From SURF-32 sp964648365 (lineage in GTDB: Bacteria; Planctomycetota; Phycisphaerae; UBA1845), in NCBI GenBank assembly GCA_964648365.1, contig CAZYLK010000162.1:1-14589 (forward strand): a stretch of DNA of 14,589 bases, read 5' to 3'. Under the pieces are notes generated by a model that saw only the letters and a program-made list of their open reading frames with translations, ran no database searches and was not told the DNA's origin. Shown piece after piece: positions 1 to 5,800 of this stretch; the stretch's first letter is position 1, and the number at the start of each line of letters is the position of its first letter. A program made the translations under genes and the position numbers.

Positions 1-659
1 GTTATTCGTGCGTGGATGCCGTCGGGCTCCTGAGCGAGCAGACGCTGAAGGAGTGGGAGATCGCCGATCATGGTGGCGAGGAAGGGGTCGGGTTGCGCGC
101 CGCGCTGCACGAGGAAGGCGGCCACCTCGGGCCGCTCAGGCCCGGCCCATTGCGCGGCCGTGCTCTCGTGGTCGACGTCGAGCGCGTCGAGTTCAGCGCC
201 ATGAGCGAGGAGCAGCGCGGCAATCTGAGGCGATGAGGCGAAGTGGAGGGGGAACTGTCCGTCGCCGCCGCGCTGACGTACCACCTGCTGGTCGCGGCGT
301 AGCATCTCCTGCAACTCGTCATACTTGCCAAGTCGCGCCGCAGCGTGCGGCGTGAGCATCGCGCCGCGCTTCAAGAGGTATTCCGCGGTTTCGGATGTGC
401 AGTCGTCGAGTACGCCGAACCCGCCGGCCCACCAGTCATTCCGCTGGTTGGGGTCCGCGCCGGCGTTTATCAGAAGTTCGATCATCTTGCGGTCGTTGAG
501 GCCGGCAGCACGGACAAGCGGCGTGGCACCGAAACACCGGACGTCGAAGGCACGGACCAGCGTGGGGTCGGCTTGCAGCATCGCTTGGACGCGATCATGC
601 GCGCCGTTGTTGACAGCATCGAAAAAAGCGGCAACGTGGCTTGCTGTGGGAATTCTCAT
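1..659 (-). CDS. Ankyrin-repeat protein, partial (C-terminus beyond left edge)
   Basis: Reading leftward from the ATG at 659-657, the frame stays open to the window edge, giving about 219 residues with no stop. The sequence shows successive ankyrin-type helices: DAVNNGAHDRVQAMLQADP near residue 14, ATPLVRAAGLNDRKMIELL followed by INAGADPNQRN near 45-75, FPLHFASSPQIAALLLAHGA near 136-155, and VAAFLVQRGAQPDP near 180-193. The TPL and GADPN signatures are typical. Ankyrin repeats act as protein-binding scaffolds; no enzyme domain or signal peptide is visible, so the partner is unknown. The start overlaps the thioesterase stop as ATGA and has a strong GGAGG ribosome site six bases upstream, inside the thioesterase gene, so the two are probably translationally coupled. 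The frame is certain; the function is only generic. Confidence 0.85.
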   Translation of the reverse strand, partial: MRIPTASHVAAFFDAVNNGAHDRVQAMLQADPTLVRAFDVRCFGATPLVRAAGLNDRKMIELLINAGADPNQRNDWWAGGFGVLDDCTSETAEYLLKRGAMLTPHAAARLGKYDELQEMLRRDQQVVRQRGGDGQFPLHFASSPQIAALLLAHGAELDALDVDHESTAAQWAGPERPEVAAFLVQRGAQPDPFLATMIGDLPLLQRLLAQEPDGIHARI

Positions 660-1108
660 GTCGATCCTCCGGCTGCGGGGGGCGCTAGTGCCATCTGGAA
701 CGGCTCAAGGGCGAGGCGATACTTCTCAGGCAGGGGTCGTGCGGTCCAGGTCTGTGCGTCCACACAGACTACAAGCTGACGCGCAGTGGCGGCGAGCTGT
801 GCCGTGGAAACATTCGTCGCTTCGTACACGACCGTAACCTTGCGCGGTTCGAGCGCTGCCACGCCAATCGTAATCTCGACCTCATCGCCAAGCCGCAGCG
901 GCGCGCGGAACGTCGTGTGCCACTCAACCGTAGGCAGCCCGACCCGGTCGCGGGCGATCATCTCGCCCCACGGAAGGCGGAGTCGGTCGCGGAACATCTC
1001 TTCGAGAGCGCTCATCAGCAGCGCGATTTGCCGCGGGAAGTAGATGACGCCGACGGGGTCAACGTCCTCGAAGCGGATGACGCGTCGCGTACGAAAGGTC
1101 TCGGGCAT
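656..1108 (-). CDS. Acyl-CoA thioesterase, 4-hydroxybenzoyl-CoA (4HBT) hotdog family
   Basis: 150 residues, the usual length for a single hotdog domain. Near the N-terminus, FEDVDPVGVIYFPRQ (residues 13-27) matches the 4HBT active-site signature D-x-x-G-x-x-Y; D17 is the expected catalytic aspartate. This is followed by the long central helix (IALLMSALEEMF) and beta strands such as VEWHTTFRAPLRLGDEVEI. The family hydrolyses acyl-CoA or aroyl-CoA thioesters in the cytoplasm; the actual substrate cannot be read from the sequence. The start ATG at 1108 has GGAG nine bases upstream. It is the first gene of a two-gene minus-strand unit with the ankyrin protein, and it is divergent from the sigma factor gene. 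A YbgC-like or menaquinone-pathway thioesterase of the same fold is an alternative. Confidence 0.85.
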   Translation of the reverse strand: MPETFRTRRVIRFEDVDPVGVIYFPRQIALLMSALEEMFRDRLRLPWGEMIARDRVGLPTVEWHTTFRAPLRLGDEVEITIGVAALEPRKVTVVYEATNVSTAQLAATARQLVVCVDAQTWTARPLPEKYRLALEPFQMALAPPAAGGST

Positions 1109-1390
1109 TCACGGGGCTCCGGCCGGGGTCCACCGTACGACCACGAATCCTACACGATGCAAAGCCGGTTCGTCGCCGACGACCCCGGGCCCGTCTGCCG
1201 GCGTAATGGGCGTAGCCGCCCCTGCCCGGGAAAGCGCGCGGTATGGAGAATCCGCTGTAATCCATGGCGTTACTCACAGCCCACCGCCGGTACGGAGCAG
1301 TGCCCGACAGCGCGATCGTGCCCGTGGCCGATAACGAAACCGGCGGATTTTGACGGCGGGCGGGGGGTGGCAGCGTCTACTAGGGTGACG
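1109..1390. other. Divergent intergenic region between thioesterase and sigma factor genes
   Basis: This 282-base gap must hold the promoters of both divergent units. A small stem GGGCG/CGCCC lies at 1208-1221. A TTGACG hexamer at 1350-1355 resembles a -35 element, but no good -10 hexamer follows at 16-18 bases, so no promoter is called. GTG codons at 1367 and 1385 are in frame with the sigma factor and are alternative starts. The frames that stay open here on both strands look like shadows of high GC content. Confidence 0.5.
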
Positions 1391-1978
1391 ATGGCGATGG
1401 CACTGGCCGAAGACATTGACCCCGATGTGCCGGTGGTGCAGGCCGTCCAGGCGGGCGATTCGTACGCCCTGGACGAGCTGATTCGTCGCCATGGGGCGTG
1501 GGTGCGGAGCTTGATCTACGGCGTTCTGGGCGACCCGCACCTGGTGGACGACGTCTATCAGCAGACGTGGACGTCGTTCTGGGAGAATCGCGGGAGTCTC
1601 CGGGATGCGGCGCGATGGAAGGCCTGGCTGTACCGATTGGCGCGCAACGCAGCATTGGATGCGGGGCGAGAGCGAACGCGGTCGCGGCAGACGGTCCAGA
1701 GGCTCGCCGAATCCGCCTTGGGCGGGCTGGCGCCGGGGTCCGGCCGGCCGGTTGCTCGGCCCGACCACCAGCTCAGCGACGCGGAGCGGCATGCGGCCGT
1801 GGCGACCGCCGTACGAAGCCTGCCGGCGATCTACCGCGAGCCCTTTGTGCTGCGGCATGTCGAGGGGTGGAGTTATCGTGAAATTTCGGAGGCGATGAAC
1901 CTCCCGGTGGATACGGTGGAGACGCGGCTGGTGCGGGCGCGGAGATTTCTGCGGGAGATGCTGGACGGCAGGATTTAA
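1391..1978 (+). CDS. ECF-type RNA polymerase sigma factor
   Basis: 195 residues, normal for a two-domain extracytoplasmic-function sigma-70 factor. Region 2 spans about residues 20-95 (LDELIRRHGAWVRSLIYGVL, DVYQQTWTSFW, RWKAWLYRLARNAALDAGR). A linker rich in Pro and Gly follows, then region 4 at about 135-190 (VRSLPAIYREPFVLRHVEG, YREISEAMNLPVDTVETRL, the DNA-binding helix-turn-helix). The ATG at 1391 is preferred because it comes shortly before the conserved domain and AGGG lies five bases upstream at 1382-1385; the frame stays open much further upstream, and GTG 1385 or ATG 1397 are alternatives. Its stop overlaps the next start (TAATG), which ties it to the membrane protein downstream, its likely anti-sigma factor. 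It would redirect transcription in response to an envelope signal; the target genes are unknown. Confidence 0.93.
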   Translation: MAMALAEDIDPDVPVVQAVQAGDSYALDELIRRHGAWVRSLIYGVLGDPHLVDDVYQQTWTSFWENRGSLRDAARWKAWLYRLARNAALDAGRERTRSRQTVQRLAESALGGLAPGSGRPVARPDHQLSDAERHAAVATAVRSLPAIYREPFVLRHVEGWSYREISEAMNLPVDTVETRLVRARRFLREMLDGRI

Positions 1979-2553
1979 TGATGGAATTGGAACCCCGGAT
2001 AGAGCGATTGCTGAACCGGCGGCTCGACGGCGAACTGACCGTGGACGAGGAGCTGGAACTGAACAAGGCGTTGATCCGCAGCCCGGAGGCACGGACGTGG
2101 CTGGAGATCCAGGCGAAGCAGGGCGAGCTGGTCCGGACCGTGCTGAGGAGCGAAATCGGTGTGGCGCAACCGGCTAAGGTGCACGTGCTCAGCACGGAGC
2201 CGGTGGTGGAAGCGTCGGCGGGGCGGCGGTTCGGCTGGTCGGGCGCGTGGAGCGGCCTGCTCGCGGCCTGTCTGCTGCTGACATTCTCGATCTGGCAGCC
2301 GACGGTGCGGCGCGCGACGGCGCCGCGGGCGGGTCAGCCCAACATGGCGGGCAACCTGTTGCTGCCGGCGGCGGCGGCGGTGCCGGGGGACGAGTTTCGG
2401 GCGCTGCCGGCTCATCTGGCGCTGCCGCAGCGCGCGCAGCAGGCCGTGGATCGCAACTTCGTCGGCGTCTACGACGAAGCGACGCAGCAGTATTACGTGA
2501 TCGAACTGCGCAACGTGCGCACACAGACGGTCCTCGTCAAAGGGGACATGTAG
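1978..2553 (+). CDS. Membrane-anchored anti-sigma-like protein (no zinc motif)
   Basis: 191 residues. The N-terminal cytoplasmic part (about 1-60) has the pattern RLLNRRLDGELTVDEELEL, then SPEAR and a charged helix, as in short anti-sigma domains that accompany ECF sigma factors. One hydrophobic span follows at about 90-106 (WSGLLAACLLLTFSIW), then a roughly 85-residue extracytoplasmic tail rich in Ala and Pro ending in YYVIELRNVRTQTVL. The usual HxxxCxxC zinc anti-sigma motif is absent; the only cysteine is C98, in the membrane span. The ATG lies inside the sigma stop codon (TAATG), with AGGA at 1970-1973. The role is inferred from topology and position: it would hold the sigma factor at the membrane until a signal releases it. 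Confidence 0.72.
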   Translation: MMELEPRIERLLNRRLDGELTVDEELELNKALIRSPEARTWLEIQAKQGELVRTVLRSEIGVAQPAKVHVLSTEPVVEASAGRRFGWSGAWSGLLAACLLLTFSIWQPTVRRATAPRAGQPNMAGNLLLPAAAAVPGDEFRALPAHLALPQRAQQAVDRNFVGVYDEATQQYYVIELRNVRTQTVLVKGDM

Positions 2554-2564
2554 GAGACCGGGCG

Positions 2565-3986
2565 ATGAACCTGTTGATTTCGACATTGATGGGAATGGGA
2601 CTGGCGCTGACCGGCGCCGATGTATCGGGCATTCTGGCTCGGGCGGTGTGGAAGTCGCCGCTGGAGACCACATGCCGGCTCGTGTGGACTGCGGGTGCGG
2701 AGGCGTCGCCGGCGTGCGTGCGCGTCGGTACGCCGACGGCGTGCGCAACGGCGCGGGCGTGCGCGACGACGACGCCGTGCGCAGTGACGGCCGCGTGGAC
2801 CCCGGCAGCGCGGGCCGTGGCCTGCGCAACCGTAGGTGGAGTCGTCGCAGACAAGGCGAACAAGGGCTGGCTCGGGGTGCAGCTCAGTCCGCTGCCCGAA
2901 CCGCTGGCGGTCCAGCTCGAATTGCAGGACGCCGGGATCATGGTGATCAATGTCGCGGAGGGCTCGCCCGCGGCGGCGGCCGGACTGCTGCAGTATGACG
3001 TGCTGCTGGAGGTCAACGGCGAAAACATTCCGAATGATTATGCGGGCTTCATCGAGATGATGAGCACGATGAGGCCGGGCGAATCGGTGCGATTCACGCT
3101 CATCCGGGGCGGCAAGACGCTGCCGGTCGATATCGTGCTCGGCGAGTGGCCGAAAGATCGCGTGACGTATCAGTATGACGTCGAGCCTTCCAATGTCGTG
3201 AAACAGGAGCTGCGCGGCCTGGGCAAGATCATGCGCCGCGACAAGGACGGGTCGTGGATTGTCGAGGATCTGGGCGACCTGGGTAACCTGCAGGCATTGG
3301 CGACGACCGATATGCCGGGCTTCCAGCAATTCTTTCACCTGATGGAGTCGGCGACGGACGACAGCGGCAAGTGCCGCATTTCGCGCACTGACGAGCATGG
3401 CACGATCGAGATCGAACGGAACGAGCCCGCGGGGTCGATCACGGTGCGGCGGACGACCGAGGTCGCCGGCACGAAGTCCGTCGACGAAAAGGTATACGCC
3501 TCGACGGAGGAACTCGAGGCGGCTGATCCGGACGCGGCGAAAATGCTCAGAAACGTGCGAGTCTACCGCTCCGGTGACAAGACGATGCAGTTTGTGATCC
3601 CCGACGCAAGCGAGCTCGACGCCGCACAGAAACAGTGGAAGGGGGAATTGGAGAGATCATTGCAGGGCAACCAGGAGGCTTGGCAGAAACTGCACGAGGA
3701 GATGAGTCGCGCGTACGGAGAAATGTCACGCGCGTACGGCGACGCATTCGGCAGCGGCGGCGCGCACGCGGAGGCTTGGCCGCAATGGCGCGCCAAGTGG
3801 CACGCATTCTCGGGTCCGGCACAGACGCGGTTCGATGTGGACGCGGAAGGCCGCATCATTGTGACCACCCGCCGCGGCGAAACAGAAGTCCGACGGACCT
3901 TCCGCAACGAGGCGGACCTGCAGGCGCGCGACGCGGAGTTGTACGAACAGTATGCGGCGACGCTGGAAGGCGCAGCCGCTGAATGA
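2565..3986 (+). CDS. Exported PDZ-domain protein with Cys-rich N-terminal segment
   Basis: 473 residues from ATG 2565, which has GGAG at 2553-2556 and lies just after the previous stop. Residues 1-28 form a hydrophobic export or anchor segment without an obvious basic start. Residues 37-87 are low in complexity (Ala, Thr, Arg, Pro) and hold six cysteines (37, 51, 60, 66, 72, 87). A PDZ domain spans about 101-196: GWLGVQL, then AEGSPAAAAGLLQYDVLLEV, then the strand VRFTLIRGGK. No protease domain precedes it, so this is not a DegP/HtrA enzyme. The remainder has two similar beta-rich stretches (about 291-328 and 429-468) flanking a charged helix with a heptapeptide duplication. As third gene of the sigma/anti-sigma unit it may sense or present envelope peptides to that switch; this is inferred from context. 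Confidence 0.85.
   Translation: MNLLISTLMGMGLALTGADVSGILARAVWKSPLETTCRLVWTAGAEASPACVRVGTPTACATARACATTTPCAVTAAWTPAARAVACATVGGVVADKANKGWLGVQLSPLPEPLAVQLELQDAGIMVINVAEGSPAAAAGLLQYDVLLEVNGENIPNDYAGFIEMMSTMRPGESVRFTLIRGGKTLPVDIVLGEWPKDRVTYQYDVEPSNVVKQELRGLGKIMRRDKDGSWIVEDLGDLGNLQALATTDMPGFQQFFHLMESATDDSGKCRISRTDEHGTIEIERNEPAGSITVRRTTEVAGTKSVDEKVYASTEELEAADPDAAKMLRNVRVYRSGDKTMQFVIPDASELDAAQKQWKGELERSLQGNQEAWQKLHEEMSRAYGEMSRAYGDAFGSGGAHAEAWPQWRAKWHAFSGPAQTRFDVDAEGRIIVTTRRGETEVRRTFRNEADLQARDAELYEQYAATLEGAAAE
3699..3740 (+). repeat. Tandem 21-bp coding duplication (EMSRAYG x2)
   Basis: Two adjacent 21-base units in the PDZ protein gene encode the same heptapeptide at residues 379-385 and 386-392. The DNA copies differ at five positions, all silent, including an AGT versus TCA serine codon. 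The amino acids are therefore kept while the DNA has diverged. It lies in a predicted charged helix. Confidence 0.8.
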
Positions 3987-4012
3987 TGAGCGGGCCTGAT
4001 GTGGGCCTTTGG

Positions 4013-4053
4013 GGCCGGCGGGTTTTGCACGACCCGCCGGCCTCGTTTATTTT
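4013..4053 (+). terminator. Rho-independent terminator of the sigma/anti-sigma/PDZ unit
   Basis: A perfect 11-bp inverted repeat (4013-4023 with 4032-4042, GGCCGGCGGGT/ACCCGCCGGCC) with an 8-base loop is followed by a T-rich tail at 4043-4053 (TCGTTTATTTT). It lies 27 bases after the PDZ gene stop. Stem strength and tail fit an intrinsic terminator well. Confidence 0.82.
4025..4053 (+). promoter_or_regulatory. Possible promoter for a leaderless start at 4061
   Basis: TTGCAC at 4025-4030 (3 of 6 matches to TTGACA) and TATTTT at 4048-4053 (4 of 6 to TATAAT) are separated by 17 bases. Transcription would begin about at the ATG at 4061. No ribosome site precedes that ATG, as expected for a leaderless message. 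The elements lie in the terminator loop and tail, so the match could be chance. Confidence 0.22.
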
Positions 4054-4060
4054 CGCGGCT

Positions 4061-4978
4061 ATGTGGGTGCAGAACGTGATACTGGCGTGCGTCGTGCTTG
4101 GCGCGGACGGCGGGGCTCGCTCAGGCGAGGTGGCAAGCGAAGTGGAAACTCCTACGGCGCAGCTTCTCGCGCCGTGGCCCCTCGACGACGTGCAGTTCGA
4201 CGACTGTGTGACGGCGATGGCAGACGCCCTTCGCCAGGCGGACTGGGGCCAGCGCGGCAGCCAGGACGTCATCCTGGCGTGGCCACGCTGGCGAAACGAC
4301 TCGCTTTTTCCGCTGCCCGATGAACAGGCGATGATCACGGCCGTTGTATCAACCATCAATGCCCGCAGCGGCGCGATGGTGCGCTTCGACATGGAGCCGC
4401 GGGCACAACCGGGATCACGCCTACTCGTGACCGAACTGGTGCTCACCGGCCCGGTGCGGAGCGGGCAACGGACAGGGTATGGGCTGGAGCTGCTCGTGCG
4501 CGATGCGGAAAAGGGTAACGTCCCGTTGCGGTACGTGTATTCGTTTCGGCTTTCGCCCGCCGCCGCCCGAGTGATTCGCGCAGAAGAGGACGAAATGCCG
4601 CTTGGGGAGTCCCTGCAGTCCGAACCGCCGGAACGACTCGACGACGTGGTGCACGATGTCGAGGGAGACATCGAACGGCGGGTGCGGTTTCCGTGGGGCC
4701 GCGTCTATTTCCTAGACCGCAAGTCGGCGGAGCGCGTGATGCTGCTCTCGCGCGGAGAGTCGCACGAGGCCGACCAGTACTCCGTATCGCTCGAGGCCAT
4801 GTCGCAGAAGGGCGACCTGACGATTCGCGTCCGGGCGTACTTCGCGGACGAGGCGGGGCTCGTAGTCGACCGCACCCCCGAGAACGAATATGAGCTGCCC
4901 GAGCGCCGGCGCCGTCGCATCACGCTGAGTACGTCCGCAAGCGCCGTGCGCACGGTCATATTGATCGAGCGCGACTGA
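4061..4978 (+). CDS. Envelope protein with LpoB-like and YcfL-like (DUF1425-like) halves
   Basis: 305 residues from ATG 4061. The N-terminus (about 4-15, NVILACVVLGA) is hydrophobic with a Cys at 10. Residues 45-165 follow the layout of LpoB, the activator of penicillin-binding protein 1b: a helix with AMADAL, a strand then WPRWRND, a helix with MITAVVSTI, a strand ending VRF, then LVLTGPV and YGLELLVRDAEKG. Residues 210-305 resemble YcfL/DUF1425: a strand SVSLEAMSQ, LTIRVRAYFADEAGLVVD, then LSTSASAVRTVILIE. In E. coli, ycfL and lpoB are adjacent genes for lipoproteins. The match is by eye and remote. An in-frame ATG at 3983 overlaps the previous stop (ATGA) and would give 331 residues, but its first codons would lie in the terminator hairpin; 4061 is preferred, although its n-region lacks positive charge. 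Confidence 0.8.
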   Translation: MWVQNVILACVVLGADGGARSGEVASEVETPTAQLLAPWPLDDVQFDDCVTAMADALRQADWGQRGSQDVILAWPRWRNDSLFPLPDEQAMITAVVSTINARSGAMVRFDMEPRAQPGSRLLVTELVLTGPVRSGQRTGYGLELLVRDAEKGNVPLRYVYSFRLSPAAARVIRAEEDEMPLGESLQSEPPERLDDVVHDVEGDIERRVRFPWGRVYFLDRKSAERVMLLSRGESHEADQYSVSLEAMSQKGDLTIRVRAYFADEAGLVVDRTPENEYELPERRRRRITLSTSASAVRTVILIERD

Positions 4979-5036
4979 TCGTCCTCAAATCCCTACGTCC
5001 GGGTCACTGGGTCCGAGTCGGTAGTCTGCTAATCAC

Positions 5037-5065
5037 CGCAATCGTGTGCTGCGATCGCGCGTTTT
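5037..5065 (+). terminator. Weak terminator-like hairpin after the LpoB/YcfL-like gene
   Basis: CGCAATCG at 5037-5044 pairs with CGATCGCG at 5052-5059 with one mismatch across a 7-base loop, followed by CGTTTTC. It lies about 60 bases after the stop at 4978. The stem is short and the T-run is only four bases. Confidence 0.35.
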
Positions 5066-5198
5066 CTCCACGCCTCGCCCGCTGGCGAAAAAAGATCGGC
5101 TGCGCGGCACGATTTTCTGCCCAATCGTTTGCCCGGGGCCGTTGTGTTTCTTAGGTTTGGTCTGTCCGCGGCGGCGAGAGCCGCGTGGCGGATCAGGC

Positions 5199-5310
5199 GC
5201 TTTCCGGGGGGAAAGAGCGGGGGCGCCGGCGGAAGGCACTCGATGCTTTCCGAAGGGGAAAGGCCGGAGGGGAAATCCAGGGGAAAGAAGCTGCTTTCCG
5301 CGGGGGAAAT
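5199..5310 (+). repeat. Three repeated GCTTTCC...GGGGAAA hairpins in the flp leader
   Basis: The element GCTTTCCG followed by a G-run and AAA occurs at 5199-5215, 5245-5261 and 5293-5309, with starts 46 and 48 bases apart. Each copy is self-complementary (TTTCC with GGAAA around a short loop). GGGGAAA alone occurs five times (5208, 5255, 5269, 5280, 5303). CGGAAGGCAC recurs at about 5230 and 5311, and the first copy can pair with the second hairpin's left arm. All copies lie in the likely 5' untranslated RNA of flp. Confidence 0.65.
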
Positions 5311-5494
5311 CGGAAGGCACAGAAAGAAGCGCAGAGACTGGAAGGGGTTGCGGGGCAACGGACGCTTCGCAGGCAGTATGTCGCGCCGTGAGAGCGGTGT
5401 GATTGGAGTTCCAGGATTCAGGGAGGGACCCTGGTTGGGCAAGAAGTGTTAGGACGGCCCATGGGGGCCCCGGGGTGTAAGTAAAGGAGAGACC

Positions 5495-5692
5495 ATGAAG
5501 GCTTTGGCAAAGCGTGCGAAGGAGTTCCTGGTGAGTGAGGCCGGCCCGACCGCGACTGAGTACGCGGTGATGCTGGCGCTGATCATCATTGTGGCGATTA
5601 TCGCCATTCAGTCGCTGGGCACGACCGTCAAGAGCATGTTCCAGGATCTGTCCGACGAGCTGTCGGGCGTGAACATCGACGCCGGCCTGTAA
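5495..5692 (+). CDS. flp: Flp-type (type IVb) major pilin precursor
   Basis: 65 residues, typical of Flp pilins. A basic leader (MKALAKRAKEFLVSEAG) ends at G17; cleavage by the prepilin peptidase there gives a mature start PTATEYAVML with Glu at +5 and Tyr at +6, the Flp signature. A hydrophobic helix follows (about 24-44, VMLALIIIVAIIAIQSLG), then a short polar tail. The mature subunits polymerise into the adhesive Tad pilus fibre. AAGGAGA at 5484-5490 is a near-ideal ribosome site. It is first of the Tad genes, set apart from cpaA by 279 bases containing two strong hairpins, consistent with the pilin being made in much larger amounts than the machinery. Confidence 0.96.
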   Translation: MKALAKRAKEFLVSEAGPTATEYAVMLALIIIVAIIAIQSLGTTVKSMFQDLSDELSGVNIDAGL

Positions 5693-5707
5693 GGGGCTCG
5701 GGGTCCC

Positions 5708-5740
5708 CGCGGCCGGTTCGACATATTCGAGTCGGCCGCG
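5708..5740 (+). promoter_or_regulatory. Strong RNA hairpin 1 after flp
   Basis: A perfect 8-bp GC stem (5708-5715 with 5733-5740) continues inward through two G-U pairs and TCGA/TCGA, giving about 14 pairs around a 5-base CATAT loop. It begins 15 bases after the flp stop. No T-run follows, so it is more likely an RNA-stabilising or processing structure, or a partial attenuator, than a full intrinsic terminator. Confidence 0.65.
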
Positions 5741-5764
5741 ACGGGCGGACTGATGCGATCCGAC

Positions 5765-5800
5765 GGGTGGGCCTCGCCGAAATCCGGCGAGGCCCCACCC
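5765..5800 (+). promoter_or_regulatory. Strong RNA hairpin 2 between flp and cpaA
   Basis: 5765-5779 pairs with 5785-5800 through 15 base pairs with a single bulged base and a 5-base AAATC loop; the core is GCCTCGCCG/CGGCGAGGC. It lies 24 bases after hairpin 1. No U-tract follows. With hairpin 1 it probably protects the flp transcript 3' end or limits read-through into cpaA. Confidence 0.68.

Larger units (their letters stand above)
4979..5494 (+). other. Gene-free leader region upstream of flp
   Basis: 516 bases without a convincing gene. Several frames stay open on both strands, but the translations are Arg/Gly/Lys- or Pro-rich with no domain pattern. The region holds a weak terminator-like stem (5037-5065), a purine-rich stretch with repeated hairpins (5199-5310), a GTTGC/GCAAC stem near 5347-5359 and GC palindromes just before the pilin ribosome site. 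The flp promoter should be here, but no clear sigma-70 or sigma-54 match is seen. Confidence 0.6.

Noticed and set aside
1350..1383. Sigma-70 promoter with TTGACG before the sigma factor gene
   Set aside because: The nearest -10-like hexamer (TACTAG at 1378) is 22 bases away, too far for a normal promoter, and almost touches the start codon.
917..1390. N-terminal extension of the sigma factor frame
   Set aside because: The extra residues overlap the thioesterase gene in antisense and resemble no sigma factor region; ATG 1391 gives the usual ECF length.
5085..5106. Sigma-54-like TGGC ... TGC upstream of flp
   Set aside because: The spacing between the two half-sites does not fit the -24/-12 geometry.
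5199..5310. CRISPR-like spacing of the 46 and 48-base repeats
   Set aside because: Only three short imperfect repeats of about 17 bases, spacers related to each other, and no cas genes nearby.
5129..5452. Possible 107-residue plus-strand gene in the flp leader
   Set aside because: The translation is Arg/Gly/Lys-rich and simply reads through the hairpin repeats in one frame; no ribosome site or family resemblance.
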